This document shows, one piece after another, positions 17,941 to 27,206 of a stretch of DNA of 64,000 nt. Within the stretch, counting starts at the first letter, position 1. Every line of letters starts with the position of its first letter. The position numbers and the translations under genes are program-made. Where the stretch lies: positions 123,845 through 187,844 of the forward strand of contig NZ_QVML01000001.1 in assembly GCF_010501015.1 (NCBI RefSeq), given 5' to 3'. This stretch comes from Bacteroides sp. 214 (lineage in GTDB: Bacteria; Bacteroidota; Bacteroidia; Bacteroidales; Bacteroidaceae). The notes below the pieces were generated by a model. The model was not told the origin of the DNA. It searched no databases and saw only the letters and a program-made list of their open reading frames with translations.

Positions 17941-17948
17941 CAAAGATA
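17941..17948 (-). promoter_or_regulatory. rnpB -7 promoter box
   Basis: CAAAGATA on the plus strand reads TATCTTTG on the minus strand, a perfect TAnnTTTG, ending 8 bp before the 5' end of the RNase P RNA P1 helix. Confidence 0.75.
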
Positions 17949-18051
17949 CGGGTTTATAGGGTAAATCCTATAATTAAATAGGGATTTCCATAAGGGTGGA
18001 GGCTTTTACTTCACTACATTTGCTCATCAATAAATCAAAAATAACTGAGAA

Positions 18052-18390
18052 ATGAAAAATGTAATACCCTTATTGGCTCTTGCTATTGTGTTGTTGTCGC
18101 TTACAAGTTGTGCTTCTGTTATGAAGGAGTTTGGCATGGGCGGTTTAACAAAAAGCAATATAATGAAGTTGGAGAAGAACATGAGTATGGAGCAAGTGAA
18201 GAAACTGTTAGGAAACCCAACATACCGTTCGATGAACGAAGATGTGGAAATGTGGCAGTACCGCGAATCAAGTATTTATTCTAACGGCTCTTCTAATTTG
18301 GATGTTTTCTTTGAAAATGGGCGTGTTGTTTCGTTTGAATCATATTTCATGCCAATCTATACGCCGCCGACTGTGCATAGAGAAGAGTAA
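18052..18390 (+). CDS. SmpA/BamE-like small outer-membrane lipoprotein
   Basis: The 112-residue precursor has a lipoprotein signal (LLSLTSC, Cys20) and one SmpA/OmlA-type domain: NMSMEQVKKLLGNPTYRS followed by MWQYRES. BamE-like domains stabilise outer-membrane assembly complexes, but many small lipoproteins with this fold have other or unknown roles. Bacteroidetes lack a clear BamE, so the name is only structural. It lies alone, 84 bp before feoAB on the same strand, and the feo promoter is separate. Confidence 0.75.
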   Translation: MKNVIPLLALAIVLLSLTSCASVMKEFGMGGLTKSNIMKLEKNMSMEQVKKLLGNPTYRSMNEDVEMWQYRESSIYSNGSSNLDVFFENGRVVSFESYFMPIYTPPTVHREE

Positions 18391-18424
18391 CAATTCTCTC
18401 CTTATTTGAAAACAATCTAAATAA

Positions 18425-18463
18425 TTTGTTTGCGACAAACAAAAAAATTATCTTTGTCGCAAA
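18425..18463 (+). promoter_or_regulatory. feoAB promoter with overlapping operator
   Basis: The -33 TTTG (18425-18428) and -7 TATCTTTG (18449-18456) are 20 bp apart. A perfect 11-bp inverted repeat, TTTGCGACAAA (18429-18439) and TTTGTCGCAAA (18453-18463), occupies the spacer and covers the -7 box. Each arm is itself a TTTG-N3-CAAA dyad, with centres 24 bp apart. A bound repressor would block the promoter; a metal-dependent regulator is the obvious candidate given the gene controlled. Confidence 0.75.
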
Positions 18464-18473
18464 ATAAAACAAT

Positions 18474-20966
18474 ATGCGTTTATCCGATCTTAAAACCGGC
18501 GAAAAGGGGGTTATTGTAAAGGTATTGGGGCATGGCGGTTTTCGAAAGAGAATCGTAGAGATGGGCTTCATTAAGGGCAAGACTGTTGAGGTGCTGCTCA
18601 ACGCTCCCCTCAAAGACCCCATAAAATACAAGATTATGGGATATGAGATTTCATTGCGCCGACAAGAAGCGGAGATGATTGAGATTGTGAGCGAACGTGG
18701 AACCTCCTCTCTTACAAAAGAAGGAGAGGGGCAAAATGGCTTACAAGGAATCAATGAGAATGTTCGATATAGTGACGAGGAGTTAAAGCGCATGGCGTTG
18801 GGCAAGCGAAAAACCATTAATGTGGCGCTTGTAGGAAATCCCAATAGTGGAAAGACTTCGTTTTTTAATCTGGCTTCGGGTGCGCACGAACATGTAGGTA
18901 ACTATAGTGGTGTAACAGTAGATGCCAAGGAGGGGTACTTTGACTTTCAGGGATACCATTTTAGAATAATGGACCTGCCGGGTACTTACTCTCTCTCTGC
19001 CTATACGCCCGAAGAGATGTATGTGCGTAAATACATTATCGAAGAAACCCCCGATATTATTATTAATATCATTGATAGCTCAAATCTGGAACGCAATCTT
19101 TATCTTACTACCCAACTCATCGATATGAATGTGCGCATGGTAGCTGCACTCAATATGTATGATGAATTGGAAAAGAGTGGGAATACGCTCGATTATCGTT
19201 TACTAAGCCAACTCTTCGGCATCCCTATGGTACCTACTGTAACTCGAAAGGGGTATGGTATAGAGCATCTTTTTCATGTCTTAATCAATCTTTATGAGGG
19301 TGCCGACTTTCTTGATAAGGATGGAAATATCAATCCCGAGGTAGCTAAGGAGCTGCAAGACTGGCACAAAGTTCATGTAAACGAAGCCGACCACAATGAT
19401 CACATGGAAGATTTTGCGCGTACGGATAAACCTCGAAGTTTGGTTTCTCGGCATATCCATATTAATCACGGGAGTGATGTGGAGCGGGCAATTAGCTCTG
19501 TTAAGAATGAGATAGGAAAAAATGAGACTATCCGCCATAAGTATTCTACCCGCTTCTTGGCAATAAAATTGCTGGAGAACGATAAAGATGCAGAACAAAT
19601 CATATCATCACTCTCGAATAGCAAAGAGATACTTGCTGTTCGAAATAAGGAAGCTGCATCAATTCAACAGCTGACAGGAGAAGATTCTGAGTCGGCAATA
19701 ATGGATGCAAAATATGCTTTTATCAGTGGTGCGCTGAAAGAAACCTTCACAGATAATCATCAGGAACAACGGCAAACCACTCGTGTGCTCGATATGATAT
19801 TGACACATCGCGTTTGGGGATTTCCGTTCTTTTTTCTCTTCATGTATCTCATGTTCGAAGGAACATTTACCCTTGGGGAGTATCCTATGTTGGCTATCGA
19901 ATGGGGAGTAGAAGCACTTGGCGTATGGATTAGTTCTGTCCTTGCCGACGGTCCGTTGAAAGATTTGCTGGTCGATGGAATTATTGGTGGAGTAGGAGGT
20001 GTGATTGTTTTCCTTCCAAACATTCTGATACTTTATTTCTTTATTTCCGTAATGGAAGATTCGGGCTATATGGCGCGCGCAGCTTTCATAATGGATAAGA
20101 TTATGCATAAAATGGGATTGCACGGTAAATCGTTTATTCCTCTTATAATGGGCTTTGGCTGTAATGTACCGGCGATAATGGCTTCGCGTACAATAGAGAG
20201 TCGGAAAAGCAGGTTGGTGACGATGCTTGTCAATCCATTGATGTCATGTAGCGCACGTTTGCCTATTTATTTATTGCTTGTAGGCGCTTTCTTTCCACAG
20301 AATGCCAGTTTAATACTGTTGTTGATTTATTCCATAGGTATATTTCTTGCGGTTGTTATGGCGCGGATATTTAGCAAGTTTCTCGTAAAAGGAGAGGATC
20401 TACCGTTTGTAATGGAACTGCCACCTTATCGCTTTCCTACCTCCAAATCTATCCTTCGGCATACATGGGAGAAAGGAGTACAGTACTTAAAGAAAATGGG
20501 AGGAATCATTATGATTGCATCAATTGTTATTTGGTTCTTGGGCTATTATCCTCAAAATGATGCTTATGAAACAGTAGCCGAACAACAAGAAAATTCCTAT
20601 ATTGGTCAGGTGGGTAAAGCTATTGAGCCGGTTATAGAACCGTTGGGCTTCGACTGGAAGTTGGGTGTTGGATTGCTTACCGGGGTTGGTGCAAAAGAGT
20701 TAGTAGTCAGCACACTTGGTGTGCTCTATGCCAACGATTCAGAATCAGATGCGGTAAGTCTTGCCAATCGTATTCCGATCACTCCCTTTGTGGCATTTTG
20801 CTATATGCTTTTCTCGCTGATATACTTTCCGTGCATTGCTGTGCTTGCTGCAATTAAGTCAGAAACGGGTACTTGGAAGTGGGCACTGTTCACAGCAGGT
20901 TACACTACATTGTTGGCTTGGGTTGTAACATTTGCTGTTTATCAAATAGGCATGCTTTTCTTATGA
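18474..20966 (+). CDS. feoB: FeoA-FeoB fusion ferrous iron transporter
   Basis: The 830-residue protein fuses a FeoA SH3-like domain (residues 1-75: LSDLKTGEKGVIVKVLGHG) to FeoB. The G-protein domain has GNPNSGKTS at 121-129, a switch region (GNYSGVTVDAKEG) and DLPGTYSLS. The membrane part shows the gate motifs GFGCNVPAIMASR and NPLMSCSARLP. It imports Fe2+ across the inner membrane, with GTPase-linked gating. FeoA-FeoB fusions are common in Bacteroidetes. It overlaps the next gene by 4 bp (ATGA). Confidence 0.97.
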   Translation: MRLSDLKTGEKGVIVKVLGHGGFRKRIVEMGFIKGKTVEVLLNAPLKDPIKYKIMGYEISLRRQEAEMIEIVSERGTSSLTKEGEGQNGLQGINENVRYSDEELKRMALGKRKTINVALVGNPNSGKTSFFNLASGAHEHVGNYSGVTVDAKEGYFDFQGYHFRIMDLPGTYSLSAYTPEEMYVRKYIIEETPDIIINIIDSSNLERNLYLTTQLIDMNVRMVAALNMYDELEKSGNTLDYRLLSQLFGIPMVPTVTRKGYGIEHLFHVLINLYEGADFLDKDGNINPEVAKELQDWHKVHVNEADHNDHMEDFARTDKPRSLVSRHIHINHGSDVERAISSVKNEIGKNETIRHKYSTRFLAIKLLENDKDAEQIISSLSNSKEILAVRNKEAASIQQLTGEDSESAIMDAKYAFISGALKETFTDNHQEQRQTTRVLDMILTHRVWGFPFFFLFMYLMFEGTFTLGEYPMLAIEWGVEALGVWISSVLADGPLKDLLVDGIIGGVGGVIVFLPNILILYFFISVMEDSGYMARAAFIMDKIMHKMGLHGKSFIPLIMGFGCNVPAIMASRTIESRKSRLVTMLVNPLMSCSARLPIYLLLVGAFFPQNASLILLLIYSIGIFLAVVMARIFSKFLVKGEDLPFVMELPPYRFPTSKSILRHTWEKGVQYLKKMGGIIMIASIVIWFLGYYPQNDAYETVAEQQENSYIGQVGKAIEPVIEPLGFDWKLGVGLLTGVGAKELVVSTLGVLYANDSESDAVSLANRIPITPFVAFCYMLFSLIYFPCIAVLAAIKSETGTWKWALFTAGYTTLLAWVVTFAVYQIGMLFL

Positions 20967-21184
20967 GTTGGCAAGGTGTAATAACTCTTCTTATTGTTGT
21001 GCTCTGTTTTGCAGAAATCATCCGTCGCATCATTCGTTTTTTCCATCCTACCCAAGAAGAAAAGGAAAATCCTTGTCTTACTTGTTCCACAGGTTGTGAC
21101 CTTAAGGAACTATTAGAAAAGAAACGAAATGCTTGCAAAGAGGAGGAAAAAGCGAACAAAGAGAAGAAAAAGTGTTCTAGTTAG
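20963..21184 (+). CDS. FeoB-associated Cys-rich membrane protein
   Basis: The 73-residue protein starts at the ATG overlapping the feoB stop. It has an N-terminal membrane helix (ITLLIVVLCFAEII), then a Cys-rich stretch PCLTCSTGC and two further Cys in a Lys/Glu-rich tail ending KKKCSS. Small proteins of this layout follow feoB in many Bacteroidetes and may take a FeoC-like role, perhaps sensing or handing on iron. The longer frame starting at 20873 overlaps feoB and is rejected. Confidence 0.8.
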   Translation: MSWQGVITLLIVVLCFAEIIRRIIRFFHPTQEEKENPCLTCSTGCDLKELLEKKRNACKEEEKANKEKKKCSS

Positions 21185-21206
21185 TTGTTGTTTTGGAAAA
21201 ATATCC

Positions 21207-21214
21207 TACCTTTG
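21207..21214 (+). promoter_or_regulatory. tRNA-Cys -7 promoter box
   Basis: TACCTTTG is a perfect TAnnTTTG, 19 bp before the mature tRNA 5' end. Confidence 0.6.
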
Positions 21215-21233
21215 CAACCGCAAACTAAAACAA

Positions 21234-21304
21234 GGTTCCTTGGCCGAGTGGCTAGGCACCGGTCTGCAAAACCGTCTACGGCGGTTCGAATCCGCCAGGA
21301 ACCT
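21234..21304 (+). tRNA. tRNA-Cys (GCA)
   Basis: A 71-nt cloverleaf. The acceptor pairs GGTTCCT with AGGAACC, with T as discriminator base. The anticodon loop CTGCAAA gives anticodon GCA at 21266-21268, and the T arm carries GGTTCGAATCC. CCA is not encoded. Confidence 0.96.
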
Positions 21305-21309
21305 CTACG

Positions 21310-21354
21310 AAAAGCTCTGAAACTTCTTATTTTTAGTCGTTTCAGAGCTTTTTT
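21310..21354 (+). terminator. Terminator after tRNA-Cys
   Basis: A 14-bp stem pairs AAAAGCTCTGAAAC (21310-21323) with GTTTCAGAGCTTTT (21339-21352), followed by T-rich sequence. Confidence 0.85.
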
Positions 21355-21533
21355 AGTTTTCTATTTATTTTAAATGCAATTCTAAAACCGATATTCAGGA
21401 TCAATTCAAAATCTTTGTTGGTGCTCCCGTCCTTACGCAAAAAGTTTAGCCAACCTAAAAATGCTTTTACCTTCGCTTTGAATGACTCTGCTGCTGCATT
21501 GGTTGATCTGTTTTCAAAGTAATTAACGGATCG
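21342..21533 (-). pseudogene. ISL3-type transposase remnant, C-terminal fragment
   Basis: The minus-strand frame between an upstream TAA (21534-21536) and a TGA (21342-21344) reads NYFENRSTNAAAESFKAKVKAF and then diverges. The NRSTNAAAESF-KAK-KAF string is the hallmark of the C-terminal end of ISL3-family DDE transposases. No start codon, catalytic core or complete IS ends are present, so this is a relic whose last codons run into the tRNA terminator. A 14-bp inverted copy of part of it (ACCAACAAAGATTT) lies at 21710-21723 on the plus strand, possibly a second fragment. Confidence 0.7.
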
Positions 21534-21561
21534 TTAAATAGTATAGGCGTGTGCTCCCAAT

Positions 21562-21630
21562 ACTTGACGCGTCAAGTATAAAGACTACACGCTTCAAGTA
21601 TAAAGAGTTGACGCGTCAAGTATTTGGGGC
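21562..21630 (+). repeat. 22-bp-phased array C (CGCGTCAAG type)
   Basis: Copies of CGC(G/T)TCAAGTAT start at 21568, 21590 and 21612, exactly 22 bp apart. The first and third are extended into the palindrome TTGACGCGTCAA. It lies in the ~740-bp gene-free gap between the tRNA-Cys terminator and the TPR gene. Confidence 0.8.
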
Positions 21631-21810
21631 TGAAATACCCCTCTCAGAAGCGCCTTGGCGCAAGGTCATTTTTTGGGAAAATAAGCAGAGATTTAAAGGG
21701 AAGACAGGTACCAACAAAGATTTCTACTTGAGCCTCTAAAACCTATATTTAACGAAGAGCAACAAAAGAAAGGAGTGCATTGCAATCACCTTAATGTTTT
21801 TTCGTGTCTA

Positions 21811-21842
21811 AGCCATAAGCAAACAGTTCGCGAGCCATAAGC
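21811..21842 (+). repeat. Short CCATAAG pair at 22-bp spacing
   Basis: AGCCATAAGCAAA occurs with CCATAAG starting at 21813 and 21835, 22 bp apart, the same motif as in elements A, B and D. Nearby (21900-21990) is an imperfect set of GGTCTTCAC and GTGAAGACC copies in both orientations. No gene is visible here. Confidence 0.65.
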
Positions 21843-22057
21843 AAAAATAAATTCGATTTCAATGGCTTATATACACTTCAAATTCGCTTTTACTAAATAG
21901 GTCTTCACCTTCACATATTACTGTAATTAAATGAAAGTGAGTTGGTTACGTGTGAAGACCCCCTGTTTTATCCTTCACAGGGTCTTCACAACTATTTTCT
22001 TGTGTCAAAAAAAACAATAAAAAGTAAGTAGCTTTTTCAGTAACTCTATGAAAACAA

Positions 22058-22081
22058 TTACATTTGCTTTCTTAAATGTAA
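22058..22081 (+). promoter_or_regulatory. Promoter with overlapping palindrome ahead of the TPR gene
   Basis: TACATTTG (22059-22066) is a perfect -7 box. It lies inside the inverted repeat TTACATTT (22058-22065)/AAATGTAA (22074-22081) with an 8-bp spacer, 19 bp before the start codon. Confidence 0.5.
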
Positions 22082-22100
22082 TAGATAAAAGAAAGTTTGC

Positions 22101-24158
22101 ATGCTTAAAAAAATACTTTTATCCCTTTCGCTTTTCCCGATATTGCTTTCGGCACAAATAAACACGGAACGTGTAATGATTATTGCCCGTAATGCATTGT
22201 ACTTCGAAGATTATGTACTTTCCATTCAATACTTCAATCAAGTCATTAATGCGAAACCTTATCTTTATGAGCCCTATTTCTATCGGGCATTGGCGAAAAT
22301 ATACTTGGATGACTATCAAGGAGCCGAAGCAGATTGTAATGAAGCCCTCCAACGCAATCCTTTTGTGGTAGGTTCATATCAAATTCGCGGATTGGCACGT
22401 ATCCGTCAGAATAAGTTCGATGAGGCTATTGACGATTACCGTAAAGCACTTTATTATGCCCCGGAGAATACAACTTTGTGGCATAATCTTACACTCTGCC
22501 ATATTCATAAAGAGGATTATGAGGCTGCCGAAGACGATCTCAAATCTCTCCTCAAAGTTGCTCCGCGCTATACTCGTGCCTACATGATGCGGGGTGAAGT
22601 AGCTCTGAAGCAGCAAGATACTATCCGTGCATTGGCCGATTTAGATAAAGCAGTGGAACTCGATCGTTATGAACCCGATACATGGGCTTCGCGCGGTATG
22701 TTGAAACTACAAATGGGTAAGTATGCCGATGCTGAGGCAGATATGAGTTATGCCATTCACCTAAACACAAAGAATACTGCCAACTACATCAATCGTGCTT
22801 TGGCTCGCTTCCACCAGAATAATCTGCGGGGAGCTATGTCCGATTATGATATTGCACTGGATATTGAACCCAATAATTTTATAGGACACTACAATCGTGG
22901 GCTTCTTCGTGCGCAAGTGGGTGATGATAATCGTGCCATCGAAGATTTTGATTTTGTTATTGCAATGGAGCCTGATAATATGATGGCTATTTTTAATCGT
23001 GGGTTGCTGCGTGCTCAAACCGGTGATTATCGAGGTGCAACACAAGACTACACTACTGTTATTAATGAATATCCCAACTTCCTGACTGGCTATCACTATC
23101 GCGCCGAAGCACGCAAGAAGCTTGGTGATAGGCGTGGAGCTGAGGAAGATGAGTTTAAGTTGTTACAGGCACAACTCGACCGAATGAATGGAAAGGTCGA
23201 TGCCAATTCAAATACAGCTACGAATGACCTTGCCGACAATGAAAAAAGTACTGACGAAGAGGAGGGGGGAGAAAAAACGCGCAAGAAATCGGATAGGAAT
23301 ATGCGCAATTATAATAAAATTGTTATAGCCGACAGTGAAGATGATACTAAACGTTATGCTAACGACTATCGGGGTAGGGTGCAGGATAGAAACGTGAATA
23401 TAACTCTCGAGCCGCTCTTTACCTTTACTTATTATGAGAAGGATGCTGTTGTGCGACGTACTGTACACTTCTTTAAATATATAGAAGCTCTTAATGCCAA
23501 CGGTGCTTTCCCGCGTCGTTTGCTTATAACTAACATGGATTCTCCGCTGACGCAGGCGCAAGTGGATTTCCATTTTAAGATGATTGATGCACACACTGCC
23601 GATATTGTAAGCAATCCGAACGATCCCGAAAAACGCTTCGCGCGTGGTATGGATTTCTATCTGACACAAGATTTTGACAGTGCACTCGAGGATTTTACAC
23701 AAGCAACTTTGGCAGATGAGCATTTCTTCCCGGCTTACTTCATGCGTTCTTTGGTGCGCAATAAGCAATTGGAATATAAACGCGCCGAAGCTGCTGCTAA
23801 TGCAACCGTTGTTCCGGCTATGTCTGGACAACCGAAAGTGGATGTGTCATCAATCGATTATACCACTGTTCGTCAGGATTTGGATAAGGTTATCGAACTG
23901 GCACCCGATTTTGTGTACGCATATTACAATCGGGCTAATCTTTTAGCTATGCTTAAAGATTACCGTGCAGCTATCATGGACTATACAAAAGCAATTGAAC
24001 TGAGCGACGATTTTGCTGAAGCCTACTTCAATCGCGGACTTACACACGTCTTCCTCGGTAATAATAAGCAGGGAATTGCCGACTTGAGTAAGGCTGGTGA
24101 GTTAGGACTATACGATGCTTACAGCGTAATAAAGCGTTTTACAGACATGTCTGAATAA
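22101..24158 (+). CDS. Exported TPR-repeat protein
   Basis: The 685-residue precursor has a signal peptide (LLSLSLFPILLSAQ) and two blocks of tetratricopeptide repeats, about residues 20-340 and 500-680, with many canonical A/Y and NRG(L)-type positions (for example NRGLLRAQVGDDNRAIEDFD). Between them is a charged linker, rich in Asp, Glu and Lys, and a ~100-residue non-TPR segment. It is probably a periplasmic or outer-membrane-associated scaffold. No enzyme motif is seen. It has its own promoter and is followed by thrS, which also has its own -7 box. Confidence 0.88.
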   Translation: MLKKILLSLSLFPILLSAQINTERVMIIARNALYFEDYVLSIQYFNQVINAKPYLYEPYFYRALAKIYLDDYQGAEADCNEALQRNPFVVGSYQIRGLARIRQNKFDEAIDDYRKALYYAPENTTLWHNLTLCHIHKEDYEAAEDDLKSLLKVAPRYTRAYMMRGEVALKQQDTIRALADLDKAVELDRYEPDTWASRGMLKLQMGKYADAEADMSYAIHLNTKNTANYINRALARFHQNNLRGAMSDYDIALDIEPNNFIGHYNRGLLRAQVGDDNRAIEDFDFVIAMEPDNMMAIFNRGLLRAQTGDYRGATQDYTTVINEYPNFLTGYHYRAEARKKLGDRRGAEEDEFKLLQAQLDRMNGKVDANSNTATNDLADNEKSTDEEEGGEKTRKKSDRNMRNYNKIVIADSEDDTKRYANDYRGRVQDRNVNITLEPLFTFTYYEKDAVVRRTVHFFKYIEALNANGAFPRRLLITNMDSPLTQAQVDFHFKMIDAHTADIVSNPNDPEKRFARGMDFYLTQDFDSALEDFTQATLADEHFFPAYFMRSLVRNKQLEYKRAEAAANATVVPAMSGQPKVDVSSIDYTTVRQDLDKVIELAPDFVYAYYNRANLLAMLKDYRAAIMDYTKAIELSDDFAEAYFNRGLTHVFLGNNKQGIADLSKAGELGLYDAYSVIKRFTDMSE

Positions 24159-24197
24159 TTAATTGACAAAGCAAACGCAATAATCAGAATAAATAGC

Positions 24198-24205
24198 TAA
24201 TTTTG
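24198..24205 (+). promoter_or_regulatory. thrS -7 promoter box
   Basis: TAATTTTG is a perfect TAnnTTTG, 29 bp before the thrS start, consistent with a thrS-infC-rpmI-rplT transcript. Confidence 0.55.
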
Positions 24206-24234
24206 CACTCTTAAATTACCGAAGTATTACAATT

Positions 24235-26175
24235 ATGATAAAGATTACTTTCCCCGACGGCTCTGTTCGTGAATATAACAAAGGAGTAACCGGGTTGGAA
24301 ATAGCAGAGAGTATCAGTTCGCGCCTGGCGCAAGACGTATTGGCTTGTGGCGTAAACGGAGAAACACAAGATTTGAACCTCCCGATCAATGTAGATGCTG
24401 AGTTGAAACTCTATAAGTGGGATGATGAAGAAGGCAAACACGCTTTCTGGCATACTAGCGCACACTTGCTGGCTGAAGCTTTGCAAGAGCTCTATCCAGG
24501 CATTCAGTTTGGTATTGGACCTGCCATTGAAAATGGTTTCTACTATGATGTCGATCCGGGCGAAGCTGTTATCAAAGAGGCAGACCTTCCTGCTATCGAA
24601 GCGAAAATGGCAGAACTGGTTGCCAAAAAAGAACTTTTGCAAAGAGAAAACATATCAAAAACGGATGCGCTGAAACTTTTTGGCGACCGTGGCGAAACTT
24701 ATAAAACCGAACTTATCTCGGAATTGGCAGACGGAACCATCACCACCTATACACAAGGCTCATTTACAGACCTTTGCCGTGGACCACACTTGCTTACTAC
24801 TGCTCCAATTAAAGCAATAAAGCTAATGTCGGTAGCCGGTGCTTATTGGCGTGGGCAAGAAGACCGTAAAATGCTTACTCGTATCTATGGTGTGTCTTTT
24901 CCGAAAAAGAAAATGCTCGATGAGTATCTTGTTATGGTAGAAGAGGCTAAGAAACGTGACCATCGTAAAATCGGCAAGGAGATGGAACTGTTCATGTTCT
25001 CCGAAGCTGTAGGAAAAGGTTTGCCAATGTGGTTGCCCAAAGGTACCGCACTGCGTTTGCGATTGGAAGACTTTCTGAAGAGAATTCAAAAACGCTTTGG
25101 ATACGAACAGGTGATGACGCCGCATATCGGTAGTAAGCAATTATACGTAACTTCGGGACACTACGCTAAATATGGCAAGGATTCATTCCAACCCATTCAT
25201 ACTCCAGAAGAAGGAGAAGAGTACCTACTTAAACCCATGAACTGTCCGCACCATTGCGAAATATTCAAATGGCAACCACGTTCATATCGCGAATTGCCTT
25301 TGCGCTTGGCCGAGTTCGGAACAGTATATCGTTATGAACAAAGCGGTGAACTACACGGGTTGACACGTGTGCGCGGTTTTACTCAAGATGATGCGCACAT
25401 TTTCTGTCGCCCCGACCAAGTGAAAAATGAGTTCCTCAACGTGATGGACATTATTTTTATCATCTTTAAGGCTTTGGATTTCGAGAACTTCGAAGCACAA
25501 ATTTCACTTCGTGATCAAGTAAATCGCGACAAATACATTGGTAGCGAGGAAAATTGGGAAAAAGCAGAACAATCTATCATAGAAGCATGCGAGGAAAAAG
25601 GCTTAAAAGCGAAGATTGAGTATGGTGAAGCAGCTTTTTATGGTCCTAAATTAGACTTTATGGTACGCGATGCGTTGGGACGTAAATGGCAGTTGGGAAC
25701 CATTCAGGTAGATTATAGCTTGCCCGACCGTTTTCAATTAGAATATACAGGTGCCGACAATCAAAAACATCGCCCGGTAATGATTCATCGCGCTCCATTT
25801 GGATCAATGGAACGTTTCGTAGCAGTGCTGATAGAACACACGGCAGGCAAGTTCCCACTGTGGCTTGCTCCAGATCAAGTTTCTATCCTGCCTATTAGTG
25901 AGAAATTCAATGATTATGCAGTAGAACTTAAAAAATACTTTGAAACGATTGATGTTCGTGCTATTGTTGATGATCGTAACGAAAAGATAGGTCGCAAGAT
26001 ACGTGATAATGAAATGAAGCGAATACCGTACATGCTAATCGTAGGTGAGAAAGAAGCCGAAAATGGTGAAGTAGCTGTGCGTAAACAAGGAGCTGGTGAC
26101 CAAGGAACAATGAAATATCAAGAATTTGGTAAAATTCTGAACGAAGAAGTGCAGAATATGATAAATAAGTGGTAA
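24235..26175 (+). CDS. thrS: Threonyl-tRNA synthetase
   Basis: The 646-residue class II synthetase has an N-terminal TGS domain (1-60), then the editing domain with [11 protein letters not shown] and FTDLCRGPH. The class II catalytic core follows ([21 protein letters not shown] for motif 2, [13 protein letters not shown] for motif 3), and a C-terminal anticodon-binding domain ([11 protein letters not shown] onward). It charges tRNA-Thr in the cytoplasm. It is the first gene of the classical thrS-infC-rpmI-rplT cluster. Confidence 0.97.
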   Translation: MIKITFPDGSVREYNKGVTGLEIAESISSRLAQDVLACGVNGETQDLNLPINVDAELKLYKWDDEEGKHAFWHTSAHLLAEALQELYPGIQFGIGPAIENGFYYDVDPGEAVIKEADLPAIEAKMAELVAKKELLQRENISKTDALKLFGDRGETYKTELISELADGTITTYTQGSFTDLCRGPHLLTTAPIKAIKLMSVAGAYWRGQEDRKMLTRIYGVSFPKKKMLDEYLVMVEEAKKRDHRKIGKEMELFMFSEAVGKGLPMWLPKGTALRLRLEDFLKRIQKRFGYEQVMTPHIGSKQLYVTSGHYAKYGKDSFQPIHTPEEGEEYLLKPMNCPHHCEIFKWQPRSYRELPLRLAEFGTVYRYEQSGELHGLTRVRGFTQDDAHIFCRPDQVKNEFLNVMDIIFIIFKALDFENFEAQISLRDQVNRDKYIGSEENWEKAEQSIIEACEEKGLKAKIEYGEAAFYGPKLDFMVRDALGRKWQLGTIQVDYSLPDRFQLEYTGADNQKHRPVMIHRAPFGSMERFVAVLIEHTAGKFPLWLAPDQVSILPISEKFNDYAVELKKYFETIDVRAIVDDRNEKIGRKIRDNEMKRIPYMLIVGEKEAENGEVAVRKQGAGDQGTMKYQEFGKILNEEVQNMINKW

Positions 26176-26263
26176 ATTTGCGCCCGACTCTATGAAAAGT
26201 GTTAAATAGATACGTAGAATAATATAATAATAAACTAAAATAACAGGACGTAATCATTATTGA

Positions 26264-26839
26264 ATGAAGAATGATAAAATGAAAAGCCAGTATCGAATCA
26301 ATGAACAGATTCGTGCTAAAGAAGTTCGTATTGTAAGCGACGAGGGCGAACCTCAAGTATGTTCAATTGCTCAAGCTTTGAAAATGGCTGATGAGCGTGA
26401 ACTGGATCTCGTAGAGATTTCGCCGAATGCGCAACCGCCTGTTTGCCGTATTATTGATTATTCTAAGTTTCTTTATCAACTAAAAAAGCGTCAGAAGGAA
26501 CAAAAGGCGAAGCAAGTTAAGGTAAACGTTAAGGAAATACGTTTTGGTCCACAAACGGATGATCACGACTATAACTTTAAGTTGAAGCACGCCAAAGGAT
26601 TTTTGGAAGATGGTGATAAAGTGAAGGCGTATGTTTTCTTCAAAGGACGTTCTATTCTTTTCAAAGAACAAGGTGAAGTGTTATTGTTACGGTTTGCCAA
26701 TGATCTTGAAGATATTGCAAAGGTGGATCAATTGCCACAACTGGAAGGTAAGCGTATGATTATTTTTCTTTCTCCAAAGAAAAAAGAAGTACCCAAAAAA
26801 CAAGATGCTCCGAAATCGTCAAAACCAGAGCAGAAATAA
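26264..26839 (+). CDS. infC: Translation initiation factor IF-3
   Basis: The 191-residue factor prevents premature subunit joining and proofreads the start codon. The N-domain begins [16 protein letters not shown]; the linker/C-domain shows [34 protein letters not shown] and [11 protein letters not shown]. The chosen start is ATG at 26264 (MKNDKMKSQ), which matches Bacteroides IF-3; the unusual AUU start of enterobacterial infC is not evident. A Lys/Pro-rich tail is typical of this phylum. Confidence 0.97.
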   Translation: MKNDKMKSQYRINEQIRAKEVRIVSDEGEPQVCSIAQALKMADERELDLVEISPNAQPPVCRIIDYSKFLYQLKKRQKEQKAKQVKVNVKEIRFGPQTDDHDYNFKLKHAKGFLEDGDKVKAYVFFKGRSILFKEQGEVLLLRFANDLEDIAKVDQLPQLEGKRMIIFLSPKKKEVPKKQDAPKSSKPEQK

Positions 26840-26856
26840 TAAAAGAATAAAAGTGT

Positions 26857-26883
26857 GTAACGCCGCTTGGTATAGTGCGTTAC
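26857..26883 (+). other. Hairpin in the infC-rpmI gap
   Basis: GTAACGC (26857-26863) pairs with GCGTTAC (26877-26883) across a 13-nt loop, with no T-run afterwards. It may be an RNA-processing or ribosomal-protein autoregulation site within the operon; position and stem are seen, role is inferred. Confidence 0.4.
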
Positions 26884-26912
26884 CATATTATTAATAATTA
26901 AATATAAACAAG

Positions 26913-27110
26913 ATGCCAAAGATGAAAACTAACTCCGGTTCTAAAAAAAGGTTTACCCTTACCGGAACAGGTAAAATCAAAAGAAAGCACGCTTTTCACA
27001 GTCATATTTTGACTAAGAAATCAAAGAAGAGAAAAAGAAACTTGTGTTACTCTACATTAGTACACCCTGCTGATGAAAACCAAGTAAGAGAACTCTTAGC
27101 GATGAAATAA
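26913..27110 (+). CDS. rpmI: 50S ribosomal protein L35
   Basis: The 65-residue basic protein starts [14 protein letters not shown], with [22 protein letters not shown] in the middle, standard L35 features. It lies between infC and rplT and binds 23S rRNA in the large subunit. Confidence 0.97.
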   Translation: MPKMKTNSGSKKRFTLTGTGKIKRKHAFHSHILTKKSKKRKRNLCYSTLVHPADENQVRELLAMK

Positions 27111-27206
27111 GCGTAAACAAAAGAATTAAAGTTATTAACCGAATGCTTTAGCCTCAAGTTCGTTGCACCAAAGTAACGACGCTAACATTCAAAAAGAAGT
27201 AAAACT

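Noticed and set aside
21129..21373. Two overlapping plus-strand ORFs across the tRNA
   Set aside because: Both run through tRNA-Cys and its terminator, with no start signal or family.
23208..23831. 207-residue ORF antisense to the TPR gene
   Set aside because: Long only because of the codon pattern of the opposite strand; no domain.
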